Part shown: positions 8,495 to 17,527 of the stretch, one piece after another
Position numbering within the stretch: position 1 is the stretch's first letter
Layout of the letters: the number at the start of each line of letters is the position of its first letter
Position numbers and translations under genes: made by a program
Assembly: GCF_000383675.1 (NCBI RefSeq)
Contig: NZ_KB911821.1
Location: 1-64,000, forward strand
Length of the DNA: 64,000 nucleotides
Direction of reading: 5' to 3'
DNA from: Terracoccus sp. 273MFTsu3.1
GTDB lineage: Bacteria; Actinomycetota; Actinomycetes; Actinomycetales; Dermatophilaceae
Notes under the pieces: model-generated
Databases searched by the model: none
Told to the model about the DNA's origin: nothing
The model's input: the letters and a program-made list of their open reading frames with translations, nothing else

Positions 8495-9013
8495 TCAGAG
8501 GCCCACTTCGGACCGCAGTCGGGCCATGCGCTGAGCCGCCTCCCGGGCCACCTGCGGGTCGTCGAGGTCGGCCCCCTTGCCGGGGATCGTCTGCTCGAGC
8601 AGGGCACCGCTGGCGAGGTCCTGACGGATCACGACGCGCACCGTGCGCCGCCCGGCCGTGCGGAACTCGTCGGCGAGCACGACGCTCGCCTGGAGCCGCT
8701 CACGCAGGGCCTGCTGGAGCAGCGAGGGCTCGGTCAGGTGCCAGCGCGCCGGGACGCCCCGGTCGACCCACGTGACCGTGAGCCGGGAGGACTCGCCCTG
8801 CCACGTGCCGGACTCCGCCTCGTGCCAGGGTCGCCGCCAGAGGAGCCGGCCCTCGGCGTCGACGAGTGCCAGGTGGTAGGTCGTCGCGACGACGTGCGCG
8901 TCCGTCGTCTCGTCCCGGGCCCAGGCGAGCACCTGCTCGCCCGGGTCGAGCGGGACGACCGCGCGGACGTCGGGGGGCAGCGCCGGTCGACGCCGCCGCT
9001 CGAAGAGTGCCAT
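8495..9013 (-). CDS. Conserved hypothetical protein coupled to dnaG
   Basis: This 172-residue cytoplasmic protein has no motif I can name. The central part (about 25-110) alternates short beta strands with conserved Trp residues (VLAWARDETT, LLWRRPWHEAESGTW, LTVTW), a pattern reminiscent of bacterial PH-like domains, and ends in an Arg-rich helix. Its start overlaps the dnaG stop by one base (TGATG), so it is translated from the same message as the primase. Its role is unknown; the coupling suggests only shared expression. The coding evidence is good because the frame is closed, well placed and unlike the neighbouring shadow frames. Confidence 0.8.
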   Translation of the reverse strand: MALFERRRRPALPPDVRAVVPLDPGEQVLAWARDETTDAHVVATTYHLALVDAEGRLLWRRPWHEAESGTWQGESSRLTVTWVDRGVPARWHLTEPSLLQQALRERLQASVVLADEFRTAGRRTVRVVIRQDLASGALLEQTIPGKGADLDDPQVAREAAQRMARLRSEVGL

Positions 9014-10947
9014 CAGCCCATTCCCGCCTTGATCGCCGCGAGCTCGCGCTGGAGCGTCTGCAGCTGGATGCCCAGCTCACGCGTGCGCTCGGGCGACGGT
9101 GTCTCGGCGTGGTCGAGCCGGCGCATCTCGCTCATCGAGTCGGCGATCTGTCGGGTCAGGGCGATGGTGCGCACCCGGTCGAAGAGCTCGTCGACGTAGC
9201 GCGAGGTGGGCAGCCCGGTCGAGGCGTCCATCCGGGTCGGCAGGGTGTCGACGGCGAGCTCGCTGACGAGTCCGGCGACGGGCGACGGTGCGGCCTCGGT
9301 GACGGCCGAGGTCCAGGCGCGGGCGTTGCCCTTGTCGCCGCTGTGGTGGGCGATGCGGATGCCGTCGAAGACCGCTCGGTGCGCCGGCGCCGAGAAGGCC
9401 TCGGGGGTCAGCAGGTCGATGGCCCCCGGCTTGAAGACCGTCGGGAACTGGAGCAGGACCTGGAGCAGCTGTCGCTCGGCGTGGACGACGGGGTCGCGAC
9501 GGTCGGGCACCGGCATGCCTCCACCGTCGGCCACGTGCGGTTCGGCGTCGTCCCGGCCGTCACCACGGTCGCCACGATCGCTCCGTTCCGTCCGGGCGTC
9601 CTCGTCGACCTTGATCTTGCCGGCCCGGGAGACCTCGGTCGCGACCTGCTCGACGTCGAGCCCGAGCATGCCGGACACCTCGCGGGTGTACTCCGGCCGG
9701 AGCGACTGGTCACGGATCGAGGCGATGATGGGCGCGACGGCGCGCACGGCCTGGATGCGCCCCTCGGCCGTCGCGACGTCGAAGCGCTTGATCGTCGTGC
9801 GCACCGCGAACTCGAACATCGGGACGGCGTCCTCGATGAGCGCCTGGACGGCCGGATCGCCCCCGGCCTGACGCAGCTCGCACGGATCCTTGCCCGACTT
9901 CTCGACGGCCACGAACGACTGCGAGGTCCACTTCTCGTCGTCGGCGAAGGCACGCATGGCCGCCTTCTGGCCGGCGGCGTCACCGTCGAAGGTGAAGATC
10001 ACCCGGGCCGGGGCGAGACCGGCCTCGTCACGCATGAGGCGACGCAGGGTCTTGATGTGGTCCGCGCCGAAGGCCGTGCCACACGTGGCGACGGCGGTCT
10101 CGACGCCGGCGAGGTGGCAGGCCATGACGTCGGTGTAGCCCTCGACGACGACGGCCCGACGGCCCTGCGAGATCTTCTTCTTGGCGAGGTCGAGGCCGTA
10201 GAGCACGGTCGACTTCTTGTAGATCGGCGTCTCGGACGTGTTGAGGTACTTCGCCTCGATGCGGTCGTCGTCGAAGATCCGGCGCGCACCGAAGCCGACG
10301 GTGTCGCCGGTGATGTCGCGGATCGGCCAGACGAGACGCCCGCGGAAGCGGTCGTAGAGCCCGCGCGATCCGCGCCCGGCGATGCCGCCGGTGACGAGCT
10401 CGTCGTCGGTGAAGCCCTTGGCGCGCAGGTGACGCACGAGGTCCTCGCCCCCGCGCGGCGCGAAGCCGACGCCGAACTGCTTGACGTGCTCGCTGTTGAA
10501 GTCTCGGGCACGGAGGAAGTCACGGGCCTGACGCGCGCCCTGGCTGCCGAGGAGCAGCTCGGTGTAGTACTCCTCGGCGACGCGGTGGGCCTCGACGAGC
10601 CGGCTGCGGCGGCCGAGCCCCTCCTCGCGCGGGCGGTCGCCGTTCTCGTAGCGCAGCTCCATGCCGAGCTTCTGCGCGAGCCGCTCGACGGCCTCGGAGA
10701 AGCTGAGGTGGTCGACCTTCTGGATGAAGGAGATGACGTCGCCGCCCTCGCCGCAGCCGAAGCAGTGCCACGCACCGACGGCCGGGCGGATGTTGAACGA
10801 CGGCGACTTCTCGTCGTGGAAGGGACACAGGCCCTTGAGCGATCCCGGACCGGCGGAGCGGAGCGTCACGTGCTCGCGCACGACGTCCTCGATGGACGAC
10901 CGCGCCTTGACCGCCGCGATGTCCTCGCTGTTGATCAGCCCCGCCAT
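9013..10947 (-). CDS. dnaG: DNA primase
   Basis: This 644-residue primase makes RNA primers at the replication fork. The N-terminal CHC2 zinc ribbon has C41-P-F-H44 and C62-F-G-C65. The Toprim catalytic core follows, with VVVEGYTDVMA (Glu base) and the acidic FTFDGDAAGQKA motif. A linker rich in charged residues (about 425-470, RTERSDRGDRGDGRDD) leads to the C-terminal DnaB-binding helical domain. The length is normal for actinobacteria. The start has an AGGAGG ribosome site. A hypothetical gene follows with a TGATG overlap, and dgt lies 51 bp upstream on the same strand. Confidence 0.97.
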   Translation of the reverse strand: MAGLINSEDIAAVKARSSIEDVVREHVTLRSAGPGSLKGLCPFHDEKSPSFNIRPAVGAWHCFGCGEGGDVISFIQKVDHLSFSEAVERLAQKLGMELRYENGDRPREEGLGRRSRLVEAHRVAEEYYTELLLGSQGARQARDFLRARDFNSEHVKQFGVGFAPRGGEDLVRHLRAKGFTDDELVTGGIAGRGSRGLYDRFRGRLVWPIRDITGDTVGFGARRIFDDDRIEAKYLNTSETPIYKKSTVLYGLDLAKKKISQGRRAVVVEGYTDVMACHLAGVETAVATCGTAFGADHIKTLRRLMRDEAGLAPARVIFTFDGDAAGQKAAMRAFADDEKWTSQSFVAVEKSGKDPCELRQAGGDPAVQALIEDAVPMFEFAVRTTIKRFDVATAEGRIQAVRAVAPIIASIRDQSLRPEYTREVSGMLGLDVEQVATEVSRAGKIKVDEDARTERSDRGDRGDGRDDAEPHVADGGGMPVPDRRDPVVHAERQLLQVLLQFPTVFKPGAIDLLTPEAFSAPAHRAVFDGIRIAHHSGDKGNARAWTSAVTEAAPSPVAGLVSELAVDTLPTRMDASTGLPTSRYVDELFDRVRTIALTRQIADSMSEMRRLDHAETPSPERTRELGIQLQTLQRELAAIKAGMG

Positions 10948-10998
10948 CTGCCTCCTGTCGCCATCCGTGATTCTAGGTGCTCGCCCGGGTGCGTCCCG

Positions 10999-12228
10999 TC
11001 ACCGGCACCACCGGCTGTGGAGGGAGAGAGCCCGGACGTCGGTCAGCGAGGCCACCTGGTCGATGACGACGCGCAGCCGCTCCCCGTCGTCGGCGGCCGC
11101 CTCGTGGTCGAGCCGGAAGGCCACGTCGAGGCGCTCCTCGGGCGCGGCGGCATACGCCTCGACGACGGCGCGCACGACGTCGCGCTGCCCCGACATGATC
11201 GCGAGGCGCTCGTCGGTCGTCATGACGAAGTGGTTCGCGATCGCCTTGAGCACGGAGCACTCGGCGCGCGTGTCGTCGGGCACGACGAGGTCGGCCTCGA
11301 AGCGGCACAGCTCTCCCGGGCCGTGCCGCTCGCGCGTGGCCTGCTCGACGACGAGCACGAAGTGCCCGATGAGCCTGCTCGTCATGTCCTTGAGCCGCGC
11401 GAGGTCGCCCCGCGAGCCGTCGTATGCCGTCGGCACCGCCCCCGAGGCGAGGATGCGTTCGAGCGCGGCCCCGAGCGCGTCGGCGCCGAGGTCGGGCGCG
11501 TAGGTGCGGCCCGCGACGTCGATGACGTCGGCCATGTCTCGGGAGTGCAGCAGCCTGGGGTCGATCCAGCCCGAGGCGATGGCGTCCTCGACGTCGTGGA
11601 CGGAGTAGGCGACGTCGTCGGACCAGTCCATGACCTCGGCCTCGAGGCACCGGCGCTGCTCCTGCGCGCCGTCGCGGATCCAGTCGAAGACGGGCAGGTC
11701 GGACGGGTAGACGCCGAACTTGTGGGTCTCGTAGGGGCCCCGACCGCGGGCCCACGGGTACTTCGTCGTCGCGTCCAGGCTCGCGCGCGTCAGGTTGAGC
11801 CCGGCGGACGTGCCGTCGGGGTGCGCCCGCTTGGCCTCGAGCCTCGTCAGCAGTCGCAGCGTCTGCGCGTTGCCCTCGAAACCGCCGATCCCCGACGCGA
11901 TGTCGTCGAGGACCGTCTCTCCGTTGTGCCCGAAGGGCGGGTGGCCGAGGTCGTGGGCCAGGCACGCGGTGTCGACGACATCGGCGTTGCAGCCGAGCGC
12001 GGCACCGAACTCGCGGCCGATCTGCGCGACCTCGAGCGAGTGGGTCAGCCGGTTGCGGACGAAGTCGTCGTGGCCGGGGGCGAGCACCTGGGTCTTGGCG
12101 GCGAGCCGCCGCAGCGACGACGAGTGCACGACCCGCGCCCGGTCGCGGGCGAAGTCGTCACGGTCGGCGCGCTTCTGGGCAGGGTCCTCCGCGACCCAGC
12201 GCTCCCGGTCCCGACCCTCGTAGCCCAC
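10999..12228 (-). CDS. dgt: Deoxyguanosinetriphosphate triphosphohydrolase-like HD protein
   Basis: This 409-residue protein is a dNTP triphosphohydrolase that removes triphosphate from deoxynucleotides. The HD metal site is complete: the RLTHSLEV motif gives the first His and ACLAHDLGHPPFGHNGE gives the HD pair. Typical Dgt segments such as WSDDVAYSVHDVEDA are present. The GTG start is preceded by TAGAGT with a six-base gap, a leaderless layout. The pairing with dnaG just downstream is common in actinobacteria and links dNTP control with replication. Confidence 0.94.
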   Translation of the reverse strand: MGYEGRDRERWVAEDPAQKRADRDDFARDRARVVHSSSLRRLAAKTQVLAPGHDDFVRNRLTHSLEVAQIGREFGAALGCNADVVDTACLAHDLGHPPFGHNGETVLDDIASGIGGFEGNAQTLRLLTRLEAKRAHPDGTSAGLNLTRASLDATTKYPWARGRGPYETHKFGVYPSDLPVFDWIRDGAQEQRRCLEAEVMDWSDDVAYSVHDVEDAIASGWIDPRLLHSRDMADVIDVAGRTYAPDLGADALGAALERILASGAVPTAYDGSRGDLARLKDMTSRLIGHFVLVVEQATRERHGPGELCRFEADLVVPDDTRAECSVLKAIANHFVMTTDERLAIMSGQRDVVRAVVEAYAAAPEERLDVAFRLDHEAAADDGERLRVVIDQVASLTDVRALSLHSRWCR

Positions 12229-12330
12229 ACGGGAACTCTATGCGGCGCGGCACGGCCGACCACGGCGCCGCTCCCGGGGCGCATACTTCAGGGATGGAGC
12301 CGCTCAGGCTTCCGAACTCAGGAGCGCGCC

Positions 12331-12462
12331 ATGGGCGACAAGTCACCGAAGTCCCACATGTCCACGAAGGCCAGATCGCTCAAGGAGAAGCGTGCCGACA
12401 AGCACGCGAAGTCCGCCGCCAAGGACCACACCGAGATCATCCCGCCCAAGGCCAAGCGCTGA
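12331..12462 (+). CDS. Small basic conserved protein, 43 residues
   Basis: The frame reads MGDKSPKSHMSTKARSLKEK and continues with Lys/Ala-rich sequence to IIPPKAKR. It starts at an ATG with AGGAG six bases upstream. It is very basic (about 30% Lys plus Arg) and predicted helical and soluble, with no Cys and no membrane segment. Short proteins opening 'MGDKSPK' are widespread in actinobacteria without assigned function. A nucleic-acid or ribosome role would fit the charge but is a guess. It lies alone between the divergent dgt and the converging YdeI-type gene. Confidence 0.8.
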   Translation: MGDKSPKSHMSTKARSLKEKRADKHAKSAAKDHTEIIPPKAKR

Positions 12463-12506
12463 TCCTGGCCTGACGCGGCAGGGACCTGGTCCCACACCGC
12501 CGCGGC

Positions 12507-13145
12507 TCAGCCGAGCTCGGCCTGCATGCGTCGCACCCAGGCCGGCTCGGTGCCGTAGCGCTGCGTCTTGATGAGGCGCAGCGCAGAGCAGTCCTGCACG
12601 AGCTCGGCCATGCGCTTGTCGCGCGTCGCCTCCTGCTTGGCCGTGAGCACCCAGTTCGTGGCGAGCTTGCGGTAGGACGGCGTCGCGCCGTCCCAGAAGG
12701 CCGAGGCGCGCGGGTCGGCGCGCAGCATCGCCTCGTAGTCGTCGGACCAGGTGAGCTCGCGGTTCTCGTAGGCGTAGACGCCGGAGCGGTCCTCGCGCCG
12801 TTTGGCGAACGCCGCGAGGCCGGCCGGACGCATGCGCCCGGCGGCTGTGAGCTCCGCGACGGCGTTGATGTTGATGGCGCTCCAGTTGCTGCCCGGCTTG
12901 CGCGGGGTCCAGCGCTGGCGCACCGCGTCCTCGTCGATGCGCTGGGCCATCGAGTCGATCCAGCCGAAGCAGAGGGCCTCGCGCACGGCGTCGGCCCACT
13001 GCAGCCCGCGGGGCTCGACGTGCTTCTTGTTGAGGCCCATCCACAGCTCGGTGGCGCTCTCGTGGTGGGCCTCGAGCCAGGCCCGGAAGTCCTCTGCGTC
13101 GTTGAAGAAGATCGCGGGCCGCTCGCCCGATCCGCCCTGTCGCAT
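12507..13145 (-). CDS. YdeI/OmpD-associated family protein
   Basis: This 212-residue protein has the order typical of the YdeI/OmdA family: an N-terminal segment FFNDAEDFRAWLEAHHESATELWMGL, the conserved GWIDSMAQRIDEDAVRQRWTPRKP block (about 75-98), then an OmdA-type helical C-terminus (NWVLTAKQEATRDKRM). The family is linked to bacteriocin or antimicrobial-peptide tolerance in some bacteria; the biochemical activity is unknown. It is divergent from the next gene with only 45 bp between starts. An upstream in-frame GTG exists, but the overlap with the divergent promoter favours ATG 13145. Confidence 0.85.
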   Translation of the reverse strand: MRQGGSGERPAIFFNDAEDFRAWLEAHHESATELWMGLNKKHVEPRGLQWADAVREALCFGWIDSMAQRIDEDAVRQRWTPRKPGSNWSAININAVAELTAAGRMRPAGLAAFAKRREDRSGVYAYENRELTWSDDYEAMLRADPRASAFWDGATPSYRKLATNWVLTAKQEATRDKRMAELVQDCSALRLIKTQRYGTEPAWVRRMQAELG

Positions 13146-13190
13146 GACCCGATCCTGCCACCGGCCACCGACGCTGGGAGGATCGGTGCC

Positions 13191-13892
13191 GTGACCGACC
13201 GCATCCTGCTCGCCGCCCGCAACAACGCCCTCTGGTGCGACGCCGTGGCCCGCTCGCACGGTGTCGCGTGCACCCTCGACGACGAGGCGTGGACCGCGTC
13301 CACGCGCACGCCGCCCTACTACCCCGACGCCGTGACGCTGTCGCCGGACGCCGGCGAGTACGACGTCCTCGCGCGCGTCGACGACTCGGACGGCTGCTCG
13401 GTCAAGGACTCGTGGTCGCGTCTGGACCTGTCGATGGAGGACTTCGCCCGGCTCGTCGTCGGCGAGTGGGTCTGGCTCGACCCCTCCCGACCGGCGCGCG
13501 CTCCCGACGGCCGCTGGCAGCGCGTGACGACGCCCGACGCGATGGCTGCCTGGGTGCGCGCGTGGGCGAGCGACCCCGACGCCGAGGCCATCCTGCGGCC
13601 GTCCCTGCTCGACGAGCCGGGCGTCTCGTTCCTCGCGCAGCGCGCGTCCGACGACCCGCACTCCCCCGTCGTCGCGGGGGCTATCGTCAACGTGACGGGT
13701 GACGTCGCCGGCCTCGGCAACGTCTTCACGCTCGACGGCGACGTGGAGCGGGCGTGGGGCGCGGCCGCTGCCGCCGCGCGAGACGTCGCGGGCGGCATAC
13801 CCCTCGTCGGCTGGGAGGCCGGCGCGAGCGTCGCCGCAGCGGTCTCGGCCGGCTGCGAGCTGATCGGCCCGCTCAGCGTCTGGCTGAAGTGA
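13191..13892 (+). CDS. Conserved hypothetical protein (possible GNAT-like)
   Basis: This 233-residue cytoplasmic protein opens with MTDRILLAARNNALWCDAVARSHG, a segment I associate with an uncharacterised actinobacterial family. The C-terminal part (AGAIVNVTGDVAGLGNVFTLDGD, about 163-185) resembles the beta4-beta5 region of GNAT acetyltransferases, followed by a small-residue helix and a GCELIGPLSVWLK end. No clear acetyl-CoA loop is visible, so the GNAT idea is weak. GTG is supported by GGGAGGA eight bases upstream. It shares a short divergent promoter region with the YdeI-type gene. Confidence 0.75.
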   Translation: MTDRILLAARNNALWCDAVARSHGVACTLDDEAWTASTRTPPYYPDAVTLSPDAGEYDVLARVDDSDGCSVKDSWSRLDLSMEDFARLVVGEWVWLDPSRPARAPDGRWQRVTTPDAMAAWVRAWASDPDAEAILRPSLLDEPGVSFLAQRASDDPHSPVVAGAIVNVTGDVAGLGNVFTLDGDVERAWGAAAAAARDVAGGIPLVGWEAGASVAAAVSAGCELIGPLSVWLK

Positions 13893-13895
13893 GGC

Positions 13896-15140
13896 TCAGC
13901 CGCCGCTGACGGACAGCTCGGCCTCGGCGATGGTGCGCCGGTGCTCCTCGGAGAGCTCGCGCGACTCGAGCCAGCGGTCGGGCAGTGCCACGGTGCGCGA
14001 CGACCCGGCTCGCCCGCGCTGGCCCTCTGCGGCCTCACCGGGCCACGGCACGTCGGGGTCGAGGGTCGCGAGCAGGCGGTCGAGTGCCGCCATCGAGTCG
14101 ACGAGCGCGAGCGAGTTGCGGATCGTCGAGCCGGCCGGGAATCCCTTGAGGTACCACGCGATGTGCTTGCGGATGTCGCGGCAGGCGCGCTCCTCCTCGC
14201 CGTAGAAGTCGCAGAGGTATGCCGTGTGCGTCCGGAGCGTCTCGGCGACCTCCCCGAGCGTCGGGGTCACGCGCGCCGAGGTGCCGGCGAAGGCGGCCGC
14301 GAGGTCGGTGAAGAGCCACGGCCGACCGAGGCAGCCGCGACCGACGACGACGCCGTCGCAGCCGGTCTCGCGGACCATGCGCAGGGCGTCCTCGGCCGAC
14401 CAGATGTCGCCGTTGCCGAGGACGGGGATGCTCGTCACGGTCTCCTTGAGCATCCGGATGGCGCTCCAGTCGGCAGTGCCCGAGTAGGCCTGCGCGGCGG
14501 TGCGGCCGTGCAGGGCGACGGCCGCGACGCCCTCGGCCTCGGCGGTCAGGCCCGCGTCGAGGAAGGTGAGGTGGACGTCGTCGATGCCCTTGCGCATCTT
14601 GACCGTGACCGGGATGTCGCGCTTGGCGCCTTCCTCGACGACGGCCCCGACGATGGCCTTGAAGAGGTCCTTCTTCCACGGCAGGGCAGAACCGCCGCCC
14701 TTGCGGGTGACCTTCGGGACGGGGCAGCCGAAGTTGAGGTCGATGTGGTCGGCCCGGTCCTCGCTGACGAGCATCCGGGCGGCGGCCCGCGCGGTGGCGG
14801 GGTCGACGCTGTAGAGCTGGATGGAGCGGGGGTTCTCGTCGGGGTCGTGCTCGATGAGGCGCATCGACTCGGGGGTGCGCTCGACGAGGGCGCGAGAGGT
14901 GATCATCTCGCTGACGTAGAGGCTCGTCGCACCGCTGGCGCCGCCGATCGCGCGCCCCTCGTTGCCGTACTCGCGGCACAGTCGGCGGAAGGCACGGTTC
15001 GTGATGCCGGCCATCGGCGCGAGCACGACGGGTGACTCGATGACGTGGCGGCCGATGCGCAGCGGGGGCAGCACGGCGCCGTCCGCGTGTGCGGGGGCGG
15101 CCTCACCGGCCTGCGTCACAGGGGTCATCACGTCGGTCAC
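13896..15140 (-). CDS. dusB: tRNA-dihydrouridine synthase
   Basis: This 414-residue flavoenzyme reduces uridines in the tRNA D loop. The TIM barrel opens with VVLAPMAGITNRAFRRLC (FMN contact). The catalytic Cys lies in LNFGCPVPKVTRKGGGSAL, and HGRTAAQAYSG plus VLGNGDIW and GVVVGRGCLGRPWLF provide the other FMN-binding strands. The helical C-terminal domain is complete. The GTG start has GACAAT seven bases upstream and no ribosome site, suggesting a leaderless mRNA. Its stop lies four bases from that of the preceding converging gene. Confidence 0.94.
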   Translation of the reverse strand: MTDVMTPVTQAGEAAPAHADGAVLPPLRIGRHVIESPVVLAPMAGITNRAFRRLCREYGNEGRAIGGASGATSLYVSEMITSRALVERTPESMRLIEHDPDENPRSIQLYSVDPATARAAARMLVSEDRADHIDLNFGCPVPKVTRKGGGSALPWKKDLFKAIVGAVVEEGAKRDIPVTVKMRKGIDDVHLTFLDAGLTAEAEGVAAVALHGRTAAQAYSGTADWSAIRMLKETVTSIPVLGNGDIWSAEDALRMVRETGCDGVVVGRGCLGRPWLFTDLAAAFAGTSARVTPTLGEVAETLRTHTAYLCDFYGEEERACRDIRKHIAWYLKGFPAGSTIRNSLALVDSMAALDRLLATLDPDVPWPGEAAEGQRGRAGSSRTVALPDRWLESRELSEEHRRTIAEAELSVSGG

Positions 15141-15158
15141 GGGCTCGATTGTCCCCGA

Positions 15159-15887
15159 TCAGGCGCGCTCGGCCGAATCGGTGACCCTGCGCGTGAAGCG
15201 CAGCAGGGCGTCGGCGAAGGCCTCGGGCTGGTCCAGGCCGGACAGGTGCCCGGCCCGGCGCACGATCTCCTCGCGTGCGCTCGGGCACGCGCGCAGGTAG
15301 GCCCGCGCGCCGATCCGCAGCTGGTCGAACTGGCCGTTGAGGAGCAGCACCGGGCACCGCACGTGCTCGAGCATCGACGGCCGGCAGTGCGCCATGACCT
15401 CCCGCCACGCGGCGGCCGTCGGCGCGAAGAAGTAGCCGCCGGCGATGACCGGGTCGATGCGCTCGGGTGGGTAGAGGAGGTGCAGGACGCGGTCGTTGAC
15501 GCGCGTCATCCGCTCGGCGCCGAGTCGGTCCGTCAGCGCCGCGACGCCGCGGTACACGGCGGCTCCGGGACCGGTCGGGACCGCGCTGGCCCCGGCGAGG
15601 ACGAGTCCGTCGAGCGTGTCGGGGTGGGCGGCGGCATACGCCATCGCGGCGTAGCCGCCGAGCGAGTGGCCGACGAGCACGACCGGGCCACCGGCTGGGA
15701 CGGTACTCACTGCACCGCCGATGACGTCCACGCACCGCGCGAGCGTGAAGTCCTCGTCGGCGCGGGCGCCGTGCCCGGGCAGGTCGACGAGGGTCAGGTC
15801 GACGTGGTCGCGCAGGAGCGGCACCTGGGGCGCCCACTGGCTGCTCGACAGGCGCGACCCGTGCACGAGGACCAGGTGAGCACGCAC
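15159..15887 (-). CDS. Alpha/beta-hydrolase
   Basis: This 242-residue soluble hydrolase starts directly in the first strand (RAHLVLVHGSRLSSSQW), with the HGS oxyanion loop. The nucleophile elbow is GHSLGGYAA (Ser about residue 87), an acid follows in LLLNGQFDQLRIG, and the His in RRAGHLSGLDQPEAF completes the triad. The substrate is unknown; the size and cap resemble small esterases and chloroperoxidase-like members. A GTG start at 15887 avoids overlap with the divergent rhodanese gene starting at 15913. No ribosome site is visible. Confidence 0.85.
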   Translation of the reverse strand: MRAHLVLVHGSRLSSSQWAPQVPLLRDHVDLTLVDLPGHGARADEDFTLARCVDVIGGAVSTVPAGGPVVLVGHSLGGYAAMAYAAAHPDTLDGLVLAGASAVPTGPGAAVYRGVAALTDRLGAERMTRVNDRVLHLLYPPERIDPVIAGGYFFAPTAAAWREVMAHCRPSMLEHVRCPVLLLNGQFDQLRIGARAYLRACPSAREEIVRRAGHLSGLDQPEAFADALLRFTRRVTDSAERA

Positions 15888-15912
15888 ACGGTGAGGATGC
15901 CACGATGGCCCG

Positions 15913-16752
15913 GTGACCCACCTCATCACCGCCACCGAGCTCGCCCGAGAGATCGAGGACGTCGTCGTCCTCGACGTGCGCTGGGCGCTGACGACGGCGA
16001 ACACGTCTGCGGGCCGCGCGGACTACGACGCCGGCCACGTGCCCGGCGCCTACTTCGTCGACCTCGACACCGAGCTCGCCGCTCCCCCCGGGGACGGCGG
16101 GCGCCACCCGCTCCCCGACCCCGCCGTCGTCGAGGCACTGCTCCGTCGCGCCGGCATCACCGCGCACACCCGTGTCGTGACGTACGACGGCAAGGAGTCG
16201 TATGCCGCCGCGCGCGCCTGGTGGGTGCTGCGCTGGGTGGGCATCCCTGACGTCCGCGTGCTCGACGGGGGGTATGCCGCGTGGCTGGCGGCCGGGCTTC
16301 CCGTCTCGACCGAGCAACCCGCCGACCGGCACGGCGACGTCGTCGTGCAGCCGGGTCACCTGCCGACGCTCGACGCCGCCGGTGCCGCCGCCCTGGCCCG
16401 CGACGGGCTGCTCCTCGACGCCCGGGCGGCCGAGCGCTTCGCCGGCGAGACCGAGCCGATCGACCCCGTGGCCGGGCACGTCCCGGGAGCGCGCAACAGC
16501 CCCACGGCGGCGTGGATCACCGCCGACGGCACGTTCCGCCGGGATCTCGCGGAGCACTGGGCCGGCGTCACGGACGGCGTCGACCTCGGCGACCGGGCGG
16601 TCGGGGTCTACTGCGGGTCGGGTGTGACCGCGGCCCACGAGATGCTCGCGCTGGCCGAGCTCGGCGTCGACACGGTGCTCTACCCCGGCTCGTGGAGCGA
16701 GTGGATCCGCGATCCCGCGCGGCCGGTCGCGACCGGCCACTCCCCCGGCTGA
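15913..16752 (+). CDS. sseA: Two-domain sulfurtransferase (rhodanese / mercaptopyruvate type)
   Basis: This 279-residue enzyme transfers sulfane sulfur to a thiophilic acceptor. It has an inactive N-terminal rhodanese domain (1-125) and a catalytic C-terminal domain. The active-site loop is C234-G-S-G-V-T-A. A CGSGVTA loop is typical of 3-mercaptopyruvate or thiosulfate sulfurtransferases of the SseA group, so the donor is not settled. The GTG start has CACGAT six bases upstream and little room before the divergent hydrolase, so a leaderless transcript is likely. The stop is followed by a large palindrome. Confidence 0.92.
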   Translation: MTHLITATELAREIEDVVVLDVRWALTTANTSAGRADYDAGHVPGAYFVDLDTELAAPPGDGGRHPLPDPAVVEALLRRAGITAHTRVVTYDGKESYAAARAWWVLRWVGIPDVRVLDGGYAAWLAAGLPVSTEQPADRHGDVVVQPGHLPTLDAAGAAALARDGLLLDARAAERFAGETEPIDPVAGHVPGARNSPTAAWITADGTFRRDLAEHWAGVTDGVDLGDRAVGVYCGSGVTAAHEMLALAELGVDTVLYPGSWSEWIRDPARPVATGHSPG

Positions 16753-16768
16753 GCCCCCCGACGACCTC

Positions 16769-16839
16769 GCAACACACCGAGCAGGTCACAACTCACCGCG
16801 ATCGGATCCCGGCGGGTTGTGACCTGCTCGGTGTGTTGC
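16769..16839. repeat. Long perfect palindrome, copy A of a 67-bp dispersed repeat
   Basis: Two 24-base arms (16769-16792 and 16816-16839) are exact inverted copies around a 23-base loop. The inner 67 bp (16771-16837) match a second element at 62148-62214: the arms begin AACACACCGAG, the loop carries GATCGGAT and the right end is CTCGGTGTGTT. The element fills the gap between two converging genes. It may serve as a bidirectional terminator, a REP-like repeat or a non-autonomous mobile palindrome. Confidence 0.85.
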
Positions 16840-16843
16840 CGGG

Positions 16844-17407
16844 TCAGAGGTCGCGGTCGAGACGTCGCTCGAGCGTGCTGAGCGCCCGGGCGGCCGCGAC
16901 GCGCACGGACTCGTCCGGGTCGTCCAGGGCCTCGTGCAGCGCGTCGGCGTGCTCTCCCTCCCCGGTGACCGCGAGGACACGCGCGGCGGCGACCCGGACC
17001 CTGGGCACGGCATCGGTCGTGACGAGGTCGGCGCAGGTCTCTGCCGCCGGACCTAACTCCCAGCGGGCCGCGACCTTCGCGCACATCTCGCGGACACGCC
17101 ACGCTGGATCGCCCAGTGCCGCAACGACATCCGCACCGCACCGCTCGCTCCAGACGTACAGCAGGGTGCGCGCTGCCCACACGCGTGACCAGTAGCGGGT
17201 GTCGTCGTCGAGGTGGTCGGGCGACCCCCAGCCCGACACCACCTGACCCCCGACCCAGCCGATGTCGGGCAGGGCCGAGTCGCCCCAGGTGGCGCGGCCC
17301 GACAGCAGATCGGCGCACCAGTCCGTCAGCACGTCGTCGCCGAGCGCATCCGCAGCCGCGCGCGCCCGGTCGCCGGGCGTGGCGCGCAGCACCTCGGGCT
17401 CGACCAT
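16844..17407 (-). CDS. HEAT-repeat-like protein
   Basis: This 187-residue soluble protein ends in two or three degenerate HEAT/armadillo-type repeats, each with a 'DP..RVR..AA..L' core: ALGDPAWRVREMCAKVAARW, DAVPRVRVAAARVLAVTG and ALDDPDESVRVAAARALSTL. The N-terminal half is Trp-rich (WCADLLSGRATWGDSALPDIGW) and unrelated to anything I recognise. HEAT repeats usually mediate protein contacts, so no enzyme activity is proposed. The stop lies next to the palindrome at 16769-16839. Confidence 0.8.
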   Translation of the reverse strand: MVEPEVLRATPGDRARAAADALGDDVLTDWCADLLSGRATWGDSALPDIGWVGGQVVSGWGSPDHLDDDTRYWSRVWAARTLLYVWSERCGADVVAALGDPAWRVREMCAKVAARWELGPAAETCADLVTTDAVPRVRVAAARVLAVTGEGEHADALHEALDDPDESVRVAAARALSTLERRLDRDL

Positions 17408-17451
17408 GCCGGCAGTATGCCGCCGATCCCGGACGCCCGGCGCCCGGGACG

Positions 17452-17491
17452 CCGCCGGCCCGCACCACCTCGTCGTGGTGCGGGCCGGCGG
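17452..17491 (-). terminator. Strong hairpin after the S1 protease gene
   Basis: A perfect 17-bp stem (17452-17468 with 17475-17491) encloses a six-base loop, 36 bp after the protease stop on the minus strand. It separates the protease gene from the HEAT-repeat gene. Confidence 0.8.
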
Positions 17492-17527
17492 TCGCGTCCC
17501 CCGGAGTCCGGGTGGTGGAGGCGGACC

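Noticed and set aside
8866-12462. Very long plus-strand open frame opposite dnaG and dgt
   Set aside because: It is the antisense of real minus-strand genes with clear motifs; in high-GC DNA the opposite frame stays open. Only its last 132 bases are a separate real gene.
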